Positions 31,768-44,353 of a stretch of DNA of 64,000 nt are shown one piece after another; the stretch's first letter is position 1, and each line of letters starts with the position of its first letter. Made by a program: the position numbers and the translations under genes. The DNA comes from Dactylorhiza incarnata (Eukaryota; Streptophyta; Magnoliopsida; Asparagales; Orchidaceae). The notes beneath the pieces were generated by a model. The model had not been told where the DNA came from and ran no database searches. It saw only the letters and a program-made list of their open reading frames with translations. The stretch spans positions 11,550,001 through 11,614,000 of the forward strand of contig JAWHQI010000051.1 of NCBI GenBank assembly GCA_033032865.1, in the 5' to 3' direction.

Positions 31768-32775
31768 ATGTGGGCACATTTGAACATCCGATGTCGTTGG
31801 TGTGGGGACACATCCCACGCTAGTGATAGGTGTCCCAAGGAGTATGGTGTTGTTCAGAAACCGTACGGGGCTCATAAATCATTTGGCTACTCTGCTGCAC
31901 CTTCGTTATCGCACCTTTTTGTGGCTGTCGCACCTTTGGTGCCGGGTTTGCCGGCAAAGCCGGCAAAGCAGTGCCTATTTTGCAAAAGTAGAGAGCACGC
32001 CTTGAAGGAATGTGCTGCTTATCTTCATAAATTGGCGGATGACGATGAGTCGGATATCCGGATCATCTCATCTTCAAATCCTGCGAGCACAGCTCCATCC
32101 GCTGGTTACGTATCTCTTCCACCTTCACTTCTTGAACTCTCTGGAATCGACACGTGCATCAGTGTCTCTTATGACTCTGTTTCTGATGCGACCCCCCATA
32201 CCTCTTAGGTTCATATACCACTTCGCAAGGATTTGTATCCTTGTGTGGAGAGAGAGCCTGAACTCTTAAGAAGCATGTCTTCTCCCACTGCACACGAAAC
32301 TACATCTGTTTCTGATATTATCATTGAGGTCACTTTGCAGGATGTTGCAGACCTGCGCAATGTGGTGCCCACTCTCATGGAGGAGGATAGCCTTGATTGT
32401 GCTGAAGCAACCGCTTCGGTCCAGTGCGAGGAAGTCCAAGTTATAGAGGAGGCCATTGTGTGCGCTTTGGAGTCTAGCGAAATCTTTGATGATATCATCA
32501 GTGTGTCATTGCCGCACCCCATGGGGGATGAAGCCGGGATTGTCACCTCAGATGAGATTTCTTTTAGTTTTTCTTCCAATTTATTTCCTGACCCCCTTTC
32601 TTTATGTAAAAGGATGCAGGATGCCCCTCCTCCAGTTGATCAGACCTTATGCATGGAGGATCTGAAAGCCTGGCGGGATGAGGAAGGTACAGTGAAGGAA
32701 CATCGTGTTTCCTCATCATCTTTGGTACTTCCCCTTGAGGATTGGTTACAAGGGGGCAAGCATTTTTTCTTTTAA
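31768..32775 (+). pseudogene. E6 double-CCHC protein, one in-frame stop
   Basis: This is the only ORF of E6 and is also present in E7. I chose the ATG at 31768 (MWAHLNIRCRWCGD) because the sequence conserved with E7 starts there; the frame is open further upstream but not conserved. Two retroviral-type knuckles are visible: CRWCGDTSHASDRC (residues 9-22) and CLFCKSREHALKEC (about 70-83), both C-x2-C-x4-H-x4-C. The rest is serine-, aspartate- and glutamate-rich, ending in LVLPLEDWLQGGKHFFF. A TAG at 32206-32208 replaces the TCG seen in E7, and the final TAA replaces a GAA codon of E7. No capsid domain is recognisable. It is probably a nucleic-acid-binding Gag derivative; the function is not established. 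Confidence 0.75.
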
Positions 32776-34712
32776 GATATAATACTGGAGGAGAAGAAGA
32801 GAGCGAAAAAGGAGGAGATTTGGGGTTGGAGGCTAAGCATCTTACTTATTTTCCACCCCTACTACAGAGTCTTCGGACCTTTTTCTTCTATCTGCAGTTA
32901 CTATTTTAAAATCAACGTATAGTTGATTTCTCCATATGGTTGTGTAATAATACTATGTAGACGTGGATGATCTCCTCTTTTTAATTCTGCGTGAACAATT
33001 CTATAAACTGCTTAATACAGGTATTTGGTCCACCTTTAAGGACGTTAAACAAAAGGGCTTCTTGGGAGACAACCCATGGGAACCACCCGGTTCCGTCTAT
33101 CTTTTTAATCCTTTTGCGTATTGTTATTTCAGTTTTGCTAACATTGTAGGTGAAGCTATGCTCTCGCGTGGAAGGAGATTTATTTCTAAAGAAATTGGGA
33201 TTACCGCACTTCTGGCATGCTCCTTTGTGAGCATAGGTCAACTCTTCCCCTCTCTTACTTATGTTTGAATTGCTTATTTTAGATGTTCTCAATCAAGTCT
33301 GGGGGAGAGAACGAGTTGTGCACGTGCACGCATGTTGCATGACATGCTAGAATGTGCTGAGTTAGGATTTATATTTTGTTGCATACACTTGCACCTAGTT
33401 CACGCGCACTTGATCACGCGTGCTTATTGGGTATCAGTGCGAGGTTTTCCCGCTCATAAGAATTGAATTGTTAGTGTTTGAGTGAGGAGTAGAGAAAAAT
33501 GTTGACTCGAGTAGTGCTCTAGTCATGTGCTCCCGTCACACCTAGAAATTCAATTAGGGTAGAATAAAATTCAGAGTTGTAATGTAATTATTTCTGTTAT
33601 AGTAGATGAAATTTATTTTACTTTAGTGGTGAATCCGGTGAATCCAACGGTAGCAATAGGTCGATTGTAGCAGGCTAGTAGTAGCTTATTACTATGGTCG
33701 AAAGGAAGGACAACCTTTCTCGGTGGCTAGAACTTGCACCAGGCGACTCTCGACACAATTGTGTTGATGTACTCGTCATGAAATGTGATATAGGCCATCT
33801 CTTGATCCGTTTGTGCTCTTGAAATCCTTACCTACGTAATCACCATTGCAAGCCCATTTGAGCCTACTCTTCCTCCTTGTTTAGCTCCACTAATAATGTA
33901 ACCAAAGCCATACAGCCGAACCTATGTTCGCACCAACCGTTGAGCTGAAAGAAATTTCTTTCTCGATCGCATTTGGTGTCATCTATGTTGTGTATGACAG
34001 CTTTAATTTAGCTAAAGGAGTCGTTTTATTGCGCTTAAAAACGTTCTTTTGCCGAAATGAGAAAAGAAGAAAAGAAAAGAAAGAATAGAAAAGAAAAATA
34101 AAAGAGTTGTGCAATAATAATTTTCTCTTGGCAAAATTTTTGTATATCTGGCTCAACACGCACCTAATGTTCAGTTGAAGTCTGGGGGTGTCGTGTAAGT
34201 ACTGAAATGGTTGTATTGGTGATTGTCATTCTCTTGAGTGCGACCGTTGTGTTGAGTGCGATTCCCATCATCCTTCTACTTACCTAGCTTATACTCAACC
34301 CAAGCCCAATAATTGCCTTAAGTCCTATTGATTTTAGATACGAGTCGTCTCATGCAGTAGAGAGAGTGCGAACGTGCAAGCCTATGGACACCGACTTTGA
34401 TGGATTTCTTAGGAGATTGTCCCTAGCTTCGATTTGAGTAATACTTTACTCATTAGTCACACTATTTTCCCTTTTTGCGCGACCAAAAGATTCACCAGGA
34501 TTCACCATCCAAGTGAAGTAAATTCCAAACTACTATTTTAGAAATAATTAGATATAACCCTGAGTTTAATTCTGTTCTAATGTATTTTTACATACGAGAG
34601 CATGCGACTTCGCATAATTCTCTATCGCTCAAACTCATGCTAACATTCAATTATTCCGACAGGAGAGCTGAGTAGTTTGCCCGAGACGTGCAAATGGTTA
34701 AGTCTGGGGGTG
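32776..34712 (+). other. E6 3' region: conserved motif and three polypurine tracts
   Basis: No further gene is recognisable. GTTAAACAAAAGGGCTTCTT followed by GGGAGACAACCCAT lies at 33043-33077. Polypurine tracts AAGTCTGGGGG occur at 33295, 34178 and 34700, the last directly before the 3' LTR. E7 has the same arrangement. Confidence 0.85.
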
Positions 34713-36237
34713 TGATGAGTCCCATATATATATATATATTTGGACTCATTTGGGCTGATATTCTAGTGTTTGCACCACATTTTAGTCACATTTTCATTTA
34801 TATATACTACTCCATGCTAGGTGCACCATTAAGCCCATTTCAGTGTGCAATTGTATTCCGCGTTGTTGGGGGTAAGCACATTGTGCTCCCCTTCCCTTCT
34901 TTTATGTATCCCTGTGTTAGACGTGTATTCCCAGCTAGTATATCTTGTTTGCAGGTGACCTGATTGTCCCGTTTTCCCCCAAATGTAATTTCTGTGCATA
35001 TCGCACGGTCAAACATTTCCTTGATGCACGGTCTGCGCGGTCGTGCGTTTGTGTCTGGGAAGAAAATGGAGTGTCGGGGTTTACTCGTGCGTTTTAACGC
35101 ACGGGCGAATTCGCCCGTGTGTGAGTAAAACGCACGGTCGACCTGTATCTTTGTGTTTTCAGAGCGTCGGATTTTACCCATGCGTTTGAACGCACGGGCG
35201 GCGTTGGTCGTGCGTGAACAAATCGCACGGGCGGCGCAACGTATTTTACAAGCCATATTTTATCAGTTAATATCGTACGGTCTACGCACGATCGTGCGTT
35301 CGACCGTGCGTGACCAATTTTCAGCCTGTTTCTTATAAAAAGCAGGAATCGAGGCAGTCAACGGAGGATCGGGAGAGGACGACCGGGAGCGATTCGGAGA
35401 GCGGGAAATCTCTTCTTTCCCGCTGCTCTTGAGGGCTGAAGGCTTCCCCTTCATCTGTTCCACCTTCAAGGCCATTTCCGGTGATTTCCACCTCCATCCT
35501 TCCATCCGGGAGCATTAGGAAGCTTCATCCACCATTAGCTCAAGCATTCCTCGCCAAGGAGACCAAGGAAGCGCTGAAGATCGTAGGAGCGGTGACAGCC
35601 TCCTTCGAGCCAAGCTCACCATCTGAGGTCTGAGTCCGGAGAGAGCCCGACAACCTCTCATTCCGATCGTGAACCCAAGCCGTGACTTCTTCTTTGTGGT
35701 CCTCTCTAACCTTGAATGCTTTTACTTCATTTTGTGTTGTATGAACACGTGTTAAGCTAATCTTAAGTAGTTTTGCTTTCCTTCATCTGCACTGATGTTG
35801 TGGTGGCATGAATAGCCCCTTTGTTCCTAGAGATTTTCTGTGATTTGTTGTGGGTGAAGCCACTAGCAATTGCTAGTGGTGATGTTTTGAGAAGAGGTGT
35901 GTGCGACCCTCAACCGTCATAGTGATATCCCATCCACGCGCCTTTCGAAGCACGGCATTGCGGCCGTTGCACCCATCTCGCCGTGCGAAGCGGAGTTTTG
36001 ACCCGCATCTTTCTTCATTCTGCAATAGCGTAGGAAACCAAATCAAAACCCCCCGTTGTTACTTATTACTCCTTTCAACTGATTTCCTGTTTAGAGCAAA
36101 TCGTACTACCCAACTTGCAGTCCTTGAGAGATCGATACTTGGGGATAACTTCCCATTTTTATTACTTGAGCGACCGGTGCACTACCGCCGTATCGCATTT
36201 CGTGCCTGCTAATTAGCAGTGCCGAGATAGCGCATCA
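34713..36237 (+). repeat. E6 3' LTR (1525 bp)
   Basis: It begins TGATGAGTCCC after polypurine tract AAGTCTGGGGGTG and ends GCGCATCA, followed by ATAGA. It has a palindrome cluster at 35000-35313 and TATAAAA at 35334. Confidence 0.93.
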
Positions 36238-38219
36238 ATAGATTTATCCAAATTTTATGAGGATCATGTTTTGAGAATACCTTACACTTCATGTTCATAT
36301 TCATACTTTGCAATTATTAGAGAAATTTAAATAAATGCTAAAATGTTGAGGAAAAATATGAGTCCTTGGATTTAGTCTTATAATGCCATGATACCCCTCC
36401 AGTAAAAATCTTGTGTCATGAGGATGAATATTTAGAGTACTCCTACTTAATAGCTTCATATAGTTAGTTTGGTCTGCGTATAGTAAAAATGTGAAATTTG
36501 GATATTTAGGGGACTACTAGGTGGAATTGGTATGTAGATGGTGTGCATGGTCAGGTTGAAGAGGATGAGGTCACCAAAAGAAGTTGGGGAGATAAGAGTG
36601 CTAGGTGGGCTAAGGGTAAGGTCGTGCTTGGGATTGATGAAAGATCGTCTTTCCCCTAACGTGTCATAAAGCACCTAGGGTTAGTACAAGTGAAAGCATA
36701 AGAGGCTTAGGCATATGGGTAGATACCCATAATATTAAATGTCTTGAGAAAGGGAGCCTTGGGGTGTCATCCCATTATAGCTCTTAGTACCGTAGCGAGC
36801 CCCTAACAGGGTAATCCTTGGGAAGTCCAAGATTAACCATAAATCGTAGGAGCAAGATGTTGTACAAGAGTAATTAATAAAACACTCACTCACACCCCGT
36901 GTTTACGGGTGTATTAGTCAGTTTGGTCCTACGAGCGGTAGGCTCGGTGGTTGTAGCAGCAGACTAATTAGTCTGGTGAGCTTGTGGCTCAGTAATGTTT
37001 GTTGTGTCGGGGGGGATTAGCCGGTGAGCTTATGGCTCAAAGATAGATGGTAAACATAATTGCATGTGCATAAGGTGGTGGGTCCTTAGTATTGATGATC
37101 ATTGCACCGACATTAATGCTTGGGCTGGGTAAGAGTGGATAACCCTTTTACCAAGGCAAGTCTGGTGGTCTAACCAGCAAGAGTACGCAGGAGCTCCGAT
37201 GTTGTGTCCTTAGCGTTGAGGCGTACATTAGGTCTAGGTTAGGTAGTGCAAATACCAACCTAGAGGTGGGCGACGCCCAACCGACCGCTTCCGTTTGCCA
37301 CTACGGGAGTATCCTGGGAGTTTTGCTAGCTCCAAAAAGGGGGAACTAAAGGTCTGTGCGCATAGAGTCGAAGTGTGTGAGTTGCACTTGTGTGAACAAA
37401 ATATTTAACAGCATACCTTGCATGACATAGCATAAACATTGCATTTCTACCCCTACCCCTATCGTATAAGTCGGTTATGGGACTTCTTATACGATAGGCC
37501 TTGCTAAATGACCCCTTGGTCTATAGGTTTGTGTGGGCATTCCTATAAATCAATGGTTACTTTCTACTATATACATGTCTTTACTTACTGCACTTTACTT
37601 GTTCTTTACCTGCTCTTACTATGCTCTTTTACTGCTTCGATTATATATATAAACATGTGTAGTGTAGGCATTCCCCGTACCCCTATCACCTGCTATTGTT
37701 GTACCCCTTGTTGTCCTCCATTTCATCCTTCCCGCACGGTGCATAGGAGTCATCGGGGGAGGGGTGGGGGATTGGCTTAGTCTGTTTGACTAACGGTCGA
37801 TGGACCTTATCATTTTAGGAGACCATGGAGACGGAGCAGCACCAGAGGCCGGTGTAGATGGAGGCGGGGCAGTCTAGCACAGGAGCACCAGTGTCGGGAT
37901 CTGTGAGTGTTACTACTAGTTGATTTGCTTCGGCGAGTGTTTATGTAGTGAGGATTTAATGTATTGGGCAGGATCCCTTGTTATTTGTGTTTTTTATTTC
38001 AGTTATGTTTATGTGGACATCTCCTTATGATAGTTTATTTATATGTGATGTGGACTTGGCTTCTATAAGTTTGTTTAAGCTTAACTTTTCTGTGATCGAT
38101 AAGGCCGGCAGGATCGACATTTTGTAGTGTCGACCTTCCTGAGTGAGGGTGTCACCGCAAAATGGCGGTTCGGGGCATAAGACCCCGGGTTTGAAAAAGA
38201 AAAAAAATGGGGTCTTACA
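36238..38219 (+). repeat. E5 5' LTR, second part (after E6)
   Basis: It resumes with the duplicated ATAGA and is collinear with about 52067-54039. It contains a 13-bp inverted repeat CCTATCGTATAAG (37458-37470) / CTTATACGATAGG (37486-37498), an AT tract near 37645, and ends GGGGTCTTACA. No gene is supported. Confidence 0.92.
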
Positions 38220-38682
38220 AAGTTGTATCAGAGGAAACCTCGATCTGGAGAAAAGAAAAGAAGTCCACAAACCCTGGGCCACCACGCGCGAGCTTAGTTT
38301 GAGGACAAACTAGCAGCGGAAGCAATGGTGTGCCCATAAGGGAAATCACATGAAAAGTCCACTTCTAACTGAACTTTCTCTAGCTAAGTCCCTTATGAGT
38401 GTAATTTTCTTATGTAGCACGCGATAAACCCTACACCGTAGCATGGAGTTCCACCGACTCCAAACGTCGTCCCACCACCACCAACTCCTACTCCATTTTA
38501 GTTGACGGAGATGGGACAAACACTGACTGCCATTCTGGAGACATTCAGGGCACAGCAGGCACCGGCTCCTCAGCAAAACCATGGGGCCAACTGGCTGAGC
38601 TTCTTCCGAGGTCTCTCCCCCCCCCCCCCCATCATACCTCGGGACGGAGGTAGTTGTGAGGACTGAGGAGTAGGTTGACATC
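38220..38682 (+). other. E5 leader with degenerate Met-tRNA primer site
   Basis: TTGTATCAGAG at 38223-38233 matches the initiator Met primer site (TGGTATCAGAG) with one change. The following sequence holds the eroded gag start, with several stops and a run of 14 C at 38617-38630. No intact start codon for gag can be identified. Confidence 0.75.
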
Positions 38683-39533
38683 ATGGAGGAGATGCTGGAA
38701 GGGATTCAGTGCCCGATAGATATGGAGGTGCCACTGGTGGTCTCGTGCTTAGAGTCCCATGCAAAGAGATGGTGGAAGAGGTTCCTGGACACTGCATATG
38801 TGGGACTGGAGGCTACGGATGTTTCTTGGGATGAGTTCAAGGTAGCACTGCTGGAGCATTTTTGTGCCGCAATCTGCAAGAGATGAGCTGGAAGACAGAT
38901 TTCTACAGTTGAGGCAGGGGAACAGGACAGTTCTGGAGTATCACCGGGAGTTTACCCACCTATCCCGGTTTGCAGTTTCATATCAGCTGAATGATGCAGG
39001 TTACGCAAAGAGGTTCTATAAGGGCCTTCGTGATGAGCTGAGGCAGGCCCTCCTCTTCGTCTCTGACGGCAGTATGACTAAGATCCTGGAGATGGCCAAG
39101 AAACTAGAAGCCGACCAGCACCTTGTTCGAGGAATGAAGAGGCCGGCAGAAGACCAGGGACGGGGAGGCAGAAGGGACCAGCCGAGAGGTCGAGATGCTG
39201 GGGAAGGAAGGACGGAGGTCTGACCCCGCCAAGAGCAGAGGCAGGAGCAGAGGGAGCCGATAGTGTTGGCTCCTCACCCTCTACAGATGCGGGAGATGCC
39301 GAGGATTGGAGGAGGTGGGCCACCTCTGGAGTGCTACCACTGCCACCAGACCGCCCATATTAGGAGAAACTGCCCTCAGAGGAATGCACCACCAGCACTA
39401 CAGGCTGCCCTTCAGGGTCAGCATTTCGGGGGCCGAGGTCGTGGATTTCAGGGCAAAGATCGGAGGCAGAACAGGGAGCAGATGTACGCCCTGGACCTAG
39501 CACAGTCCCGGGACCCCGCAAAGGTCATTACAT
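38683..39533 (+). pseudogene. gag: E5 gag, frameshifted
   Basis: This is the Ty3 retrotransposon gag domain: MEEMLEGIQCPIDMEVPLVV, then AKRWWKRF and WDEFKVALLEHF. A one-base frameshift near 38866 leads to SARDELEDRFLQLRQGNRTV and LEYHREFTHLSRFAV. A TGA at 39221 replaces a probable CGA. The nucleocapsid knuckle CYHCHQTAHIRRNC begins near 39341, followed by a Gly/Arg-rich segment. The frame runs through DPAKVIT to 39532 and then meets a 94-nt segment that separates it from the protease. Confidence 0.88.
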
Positions 39534-39627
39534 GTACTTTTGTTGCCTTTTTGTTTTATGATTCATTAGTACATAGTAAACCTTAGATTTACCTTATCAT
39601 TAAACCAAACAAACAAAAACCACCCAG
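39534..39627 (+). other. Candidate 94-nt intron between E5 gag and protease
   Basis: GTACTTTTG...CCACCCAG is AT-rich, bounded by GT and AG, and contains a branch-point-like CTTATCATTAA. Its removal joins the gag frame to the protease frame (IVLICDKPAYTLFDTGAS) without a stop; unspliced, gag ends at a TAG inside it. The alternative is a 94-bp insertion at 39533-39626 (TG...CA), whose removal would restore GGT, the residue I would expect. Confidence 0.5.
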
Positions 39628-42600
39628 GTATAGTACTCATCTGCGACAAGCCCGCATACACTTTATTCGATACGGGTGCCTCTCACTCGTTCTTCTCAGA
39701 AGAGTTCATAGATGATCTTTGCCAAGTACAACACTTCAAAGGCATCTACAGGAGAGTGCGATTCCCGGATGGATCAGAAGTTCTAACAAATGCAAAGTGC
39801 AACATGAATGTGGAGATTGGAGGGAAGCTGTTCGAAGCGTCGGCGATGCTTTTGGCGATGAAGGACTTCGATCTGATCTTAGGCATGACCTGGCTGCGCG
39901 GGAACCATGCAAAGATTGACTGCCCGGCAAGGAGGATCGTTCTAAAGCACAAAGATGGTGAAGTAGTGATCGAAGGTACTAAATCCACCTCTCGTATCTT
40001 TTTAGCATCAGTTCAGGCCGTCAAGGCCCACCTGCAGGGAGACGAGGTATATCAGGTGCTCTTCGAGGCGACAGAAGACAAAGACTCGGTGTCAAATATC
40101 CCGGTTGTGCGGGATTTTGCAGACGTATTTCCGGAGAAGCTACCCGGACTACCTCCGCACCGTGAGAAGGATTTCCAAATCCAACTGGTGTCGGGGGTAA
40201 GCCGGTATCTAGGGCCCCCTACTGGATGGCCCCGAAGGAGTTAGTGGAGTTTCGGAGCCATCTACAGGAGTTGGTGGAAGCAGGGTTTGTTAGGCCGAGT
40301 TCCTCACCTTGGGGAGCTCCGGTGTTGTTCGTGAAGAAGAAGGACGGGACGCTTAGATTGTGCATCGACTACAGAGCCCTAAACCGACTGACAGTTTGGA
40401 ATACGTACCCGTTACCAAGGATCGACGAGCTGTTTGACCAGCTGGAGGGAGCTCACTGCTTCTCGAAGCTGGATTTGAGATAAGGGTATTATCAGCTGCG
40501 GATCCAGGAGGAAGATATCCCGAAGACAGCTTTCAGCAGCCGATACGGACTGTATGAGTTAACAGTGATGCCTTTCGGACTCACAAATGGACCTTCAGCA
40601 TTTATGAGCATGATGAACCGGGTGTTCGATCCTTATCTTGACATCTTTGTCATCGTGTTCATCGACGACATCCTCATCTATTCAAGGACGGAGGAGGAGC
40701 ATGCTCAGCATTTGGCACTAACCTTGGAGAAGCTTCGGGAGCATCGTCTGTATGCGAAGTTCAGCAAGTGCCAATTTTGGCTAAAGGAGGTGGTCTTCCT
40801 TGGCCATATTATCAGTGGAGCTAGCCTAGCAGTGGACCCAGCAATGATCCAGGCAGTACGGGATTGGCCGTCGTTGAAGATGGCCACCGACGTGAGGAGT
40901 TTCTTGGGACTTGTTGGCTACTACCGGAAGTTCGTGCAGGGGTTTTCACAGATAGCCCTCCCGCTCACATCCCTGACAAAAAAGGATGTTGTCTTTACAT
41001 GGACGTCGCAGTGTGAGGCAGCCTTCCAGGAGCTGAAGGGTCGACTTACTACGGCCCTCATCCTTGCCCTTTCGTCGGGGAGGGAAGGATTTCAGGTGTA
41101 CACGGATGCATCATGCCAGGGGATGGGTGTCGTTCTGATGCAGAATGGGCACGTGATAGCATACGCCTCGCGCCAGTTGAAGAATCACGAGCGGAATTAC
41201 CCGGTGCATGACTTGGAGATGGGAGAAGCTATTTTCGCTCTCAAGATCTGGCGACACTATCTCTACGGTGTCCAATGTGACATATTCTCAGATCACAAGA
41301 ATCTGAAGTACGTAGATACGCAGAAGGAGCTGAACATTCGGCAGAGGCGATGGGTGGAGTTCTTATCAGATTATCTGTACACGATGCATTACCACCCAGG
41401 GAAGGCGAACGTAGTAGCGGATGCTCTGAGCAGGAGAGCTACCACGTCAGGAGCGGAGCCCAAGCTGATGGCCATGGAGCTAGTAAGGATGTTCGAAGAC
41501 ATGCAGATCTCCTTAGTATCCGAGGATGATCAGGAACTATACGAGGAGTATTTAGTGGCGGTGAGTACCACTTACGACATTCGAGACCGCATCAGGGATG
41601 GGCAGAGGCAGGATGCCAAGCTAGAGCCGGTTTTCAAAGCCTTGGAGGCAGGCTCAGCTGGAGACCATTCGTTGAAGGATGGCCTGTTGAGTTTTAGAGT
41701 CCGAGTGTATATACCGGCAGGGAGCCAGATTTGGGAGGACATTATGACAGAGGCTCATTGTAGTAGATATTCCGTGCACCCGGGTATCACCAAAGATGAC
41801 ATCGGATTTGAAGAGGACCATGTACTGGCCAGGCATGAAGAAAGACATCACCCACTTTATGACCCACTGCGCGTCTTGCCAACTCGTGAAGGTGGAGTTT
41901 CGGAACCCAGCCGGATTATTATAAACGCTCCCGGTACCAGAGTGGAAGTTCGACGACATCGCTATGGACTTTATACATGGTCTTCCCCGATCTTGTGCGG
42001 GAAATGACTTGATTTGGGTGATCATCAACAGATTGACGAAGGTGGCCAGGTTCATTCCAGTCAGGAAGGACGATCCGGTTGGTGTTTTGGTACGAAGGTT
42101 CGTAGAGCAATTTTTTCGATAGCATGGTGTGCCGAGGACGATCGTGTCGGATCAAGATGGATGATTTACGTCGAGGGAGTGAAGAGCAGTGCAGGCCTAC
42201 CTAGGCACCCGTTTGACTTTCAGTACGGCTTTCCACCCCAGACAGACGGGCAAACAGAGCGTACCAACCGAACCCTGGAGGATCTTCTACGCCTTTGCAT
42301 TCTGGATCGCGGGGAGACATGGGAGAGACTGTTACCGTTAGTCGAGTTCTCGTACAACAACAGTCACCAGGCTAGCATAGGCAGGGCACCTTACGAGGCT
42401 TTATACGGACGGAGGTGTAGGACACCATTGCCTTAGATTCAGGATGAGGATCCCATGGCACTTGGCTCAGAGTTCGTGGAGGACACGAGGCTCGGGTGAG
42501 GCTGATTCGAGATAAGATAATGGAGGCCCAGAGTAGGCAGGCCAAGTATTACGATGCGCGGCATCGTATGGTAGAGTTCCATGTAAGAGACTGGGTCTTC

Positions 42601-42724
42601 TTGAAGATACGTCTGATGCATGGAGTCTCGCAGGTTCGCGGGCTGAAGAAGCTCAGTCCGAGATATATGGGGCCTTACAAGATCCTGGAGCGGATCGGTC
42701 CCCTGGCTTACAGACTGGAGCTAC
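39628..42724 (+). pseudogene. pol: E5 pol: protease, RT, RNase H, integrase; broken
   Basis: The protease active site is LFDTGASHSF (39669), followed by LILGMTWLRGNHAKIDC. A frameshift near 40205 precedes [22 protein letters not shown] (40330), a TAA at 40481 in LDLR*GYYQL, and the catalytic motif [10 protein letters not shown] (40657). RNase H has [13 protein letters not shown] (41100) and SDHKNLKYV. The [15 protein letters not shown] segment (41393) follows. Integrase is split over frames after 41790: zinc-binding remnants, then catalytic parts around [10 protein letters not shown] (41945), an IVSDQDG stretch (42140) and GQTERTNRTLEDL (42249). The element cannot be functional. E7 interrupts the segment after YRLEL. 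Confidence 0.9.
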
Positions 42725-44226
42725 TGATGAGTCCCATTTATATACCCATTTATGGACTCATCTGGGCCGTATTTCTAGTCAATGCACCACACTTTAGGCA
42801 TGTTTACGATCATATTTGTTATTCCCTACTAGGTGCACTCTTAGGCCCGTTTCGGTGTGCATTTGCTCTCCTTGTTATTGGGGGTAAGCACATGGTGCTC
42901 CCCAATCCTTTTTCTGTGTTTATTTGGTGCTGGAGGTGTATTCCCAGCTGGTATGTCTTATGTGCAGGTGGCTGGATCGTCCCGTTTCCCCAAAATCTAG
43001 TCTGTGCATATCGCACGGTCGTGCGTTTCCTTGACGCATGGATGGTAGCGATCGTGCGTCTGTATCTGGGCAGAAAACGGACAATCTGAGTTTAGTCGTG
43101 CGTTTTACGCACGGGCGGATTTGCCCGCGTGTGAGTAAAACGCACGATCGACCTGTTTCCTCTTATTTTTGGTCATTCTGAATTTACCCGTGCGTTTGTA
43201 CGCACGGGCGGATTTGCCCGTGCGTGAGTAAAACGCACGGGCAGCGTAGCGTCTCCCTCAAGTCAGATTTTATCATTTGATAACGCACGGTTCATGCACG
43301 GTCGTGCGTTCGACCGTGCGTGACCATTTTTCTGCCTGTTTAGTATAAAATGCAGGATACGCCGCAGTCAACTGGAGGGCTCATAAGGGGAGCGGGAAAT
43401 CAGATCCTCCCCACCGTTTCTGAGGCCTGAAGGCTTCTCCTTCACCTCCACCACCAAGGAGACCATATTCCGGCGATTTCCACCACCATTCTTCCATTCG
43501 GGAGCGTTAGCAAGCATTCTCCATCAAGTGTTCAATCATTCCTCGTCGTGGGAAGCCATAGAAGTGTTGTAGGGCGTTGGAGCTGTGACAGCCTCCATCG
43601 AGTCCGCACACCATCTGAGGGCCGAGCCCGGAGAGAGCCCGACAACCTCTCATTCCGGCCGAGAACCCAAGATGCGGTGATATCTTCCTATTGGTCCTCT
43701 CTAAACTTGATGCTTGTACTTTCTTTGTGTTGTTGTACTGAACTATTGCTTAGCTTAAGGTCATAAATCTTTTATGATGTTCATGTGCAATGATGCGGTG
43801 GTGTGAGAGTAGCATTTTCCTTGTTGTGATTTTCTGAGTTCGTTGTGTGTGAAGCCCTAGCAATTGCTAGTGGTGATGCTTGGAGAAGAGGTGTGTGCGA
43901 CCCTCAACCGTCACAGTTACTTTCCGTCCACGCGCCTCCCGAAGCACGGCATCGCGGCCGTTGCATCCATCCCGCCTTGCGAAGTGGAGTTTTGACCCGC
44001 ATCTCTCTTTTCTGCATTAGCTTAGGAACCAAATCACAATGCCCTTGTTTTTACTTTATTTGCTCGTGTAACGATCGATTCACCACGCTTTTCATTCACC
44101 AGAACCTGGATTCCTTGAGAGACGATATTCGGGATTTCCTCCCTATTTTATTACTTGAGCGACCGGTGTACTGCCGTCATATCGCATTTCAAGATCGCTA
44201 CCTAGCATTGCTGAAACTGTGCATCA
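42725..44226 (+). repeat. E7 5' LTR (1502 bp)
   Basis: TGATGAGTCCC...GTGCATCA. The palindrome cluster lies at 43011-43323 (GCACGGTCGTGC, ACGCACGGGCG units) and TATAAAATGCAGG at 43344. It lacks the (AT)n tract of E6. Confidence 0.93.
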
Positions 44227-44232
44227 AGTTTT

Positions 44233-44250
44233 TGGCGCCGTTGCAGGGGA
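44233..44250 (+). other. E7 primer-binding site (tRNA-Asp)
   Basis: TGGCGCCGTTGCAGGGGA matches the tRNA-Asp 3' end with one mismatch, in the same position relative to the LTR as in E4 and E6. Confidence 0.9.
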
Positions 44251-44353
44251 ATGCAGGCGTGATGAGATTTTGGTTGTGAATCGATTGTTGGCGATTGAGT
44301 CTTTTATTCCTTTTTTATTTACTCTTTTTCATGTTATTTTCTTCTTCTGTATC

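Larger units (their letters stand above)
30112..36237 (+). mobile_element. E6: non-autonomous Athila-like LTR element (6.1 kb)
   Basis: LTRs begin TGATGAGTCCC and end GCGCATCA, with target duplication ATAGA (30107-30111 and 36238-36242). The undisturbed E5 3' LTR (GCATGATAGATTTATC near 52060) confirms the empty site. The internal region of 3056 bp has a tRNA-Asp primer site, one ORF with two CCHC knuckles, the GTTAAACAAAAGGGCTTC motif and three polypurine tracts. There is no protease, RT, RNase H or integrase. The LTR pair differs by only a few percent by eye, so it is younger than E4. E7 is a second, diverged copy of this family. Confidence 0.95.

Noticed and set aside
17379..44250. tRNA-like sequences at 17379, 31663 and 44233
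   Set aside because: Only the 18-nt complement of a tRNA 3' end is present, directly after each LTR. These are primer-binding sites, not tRNA genes.
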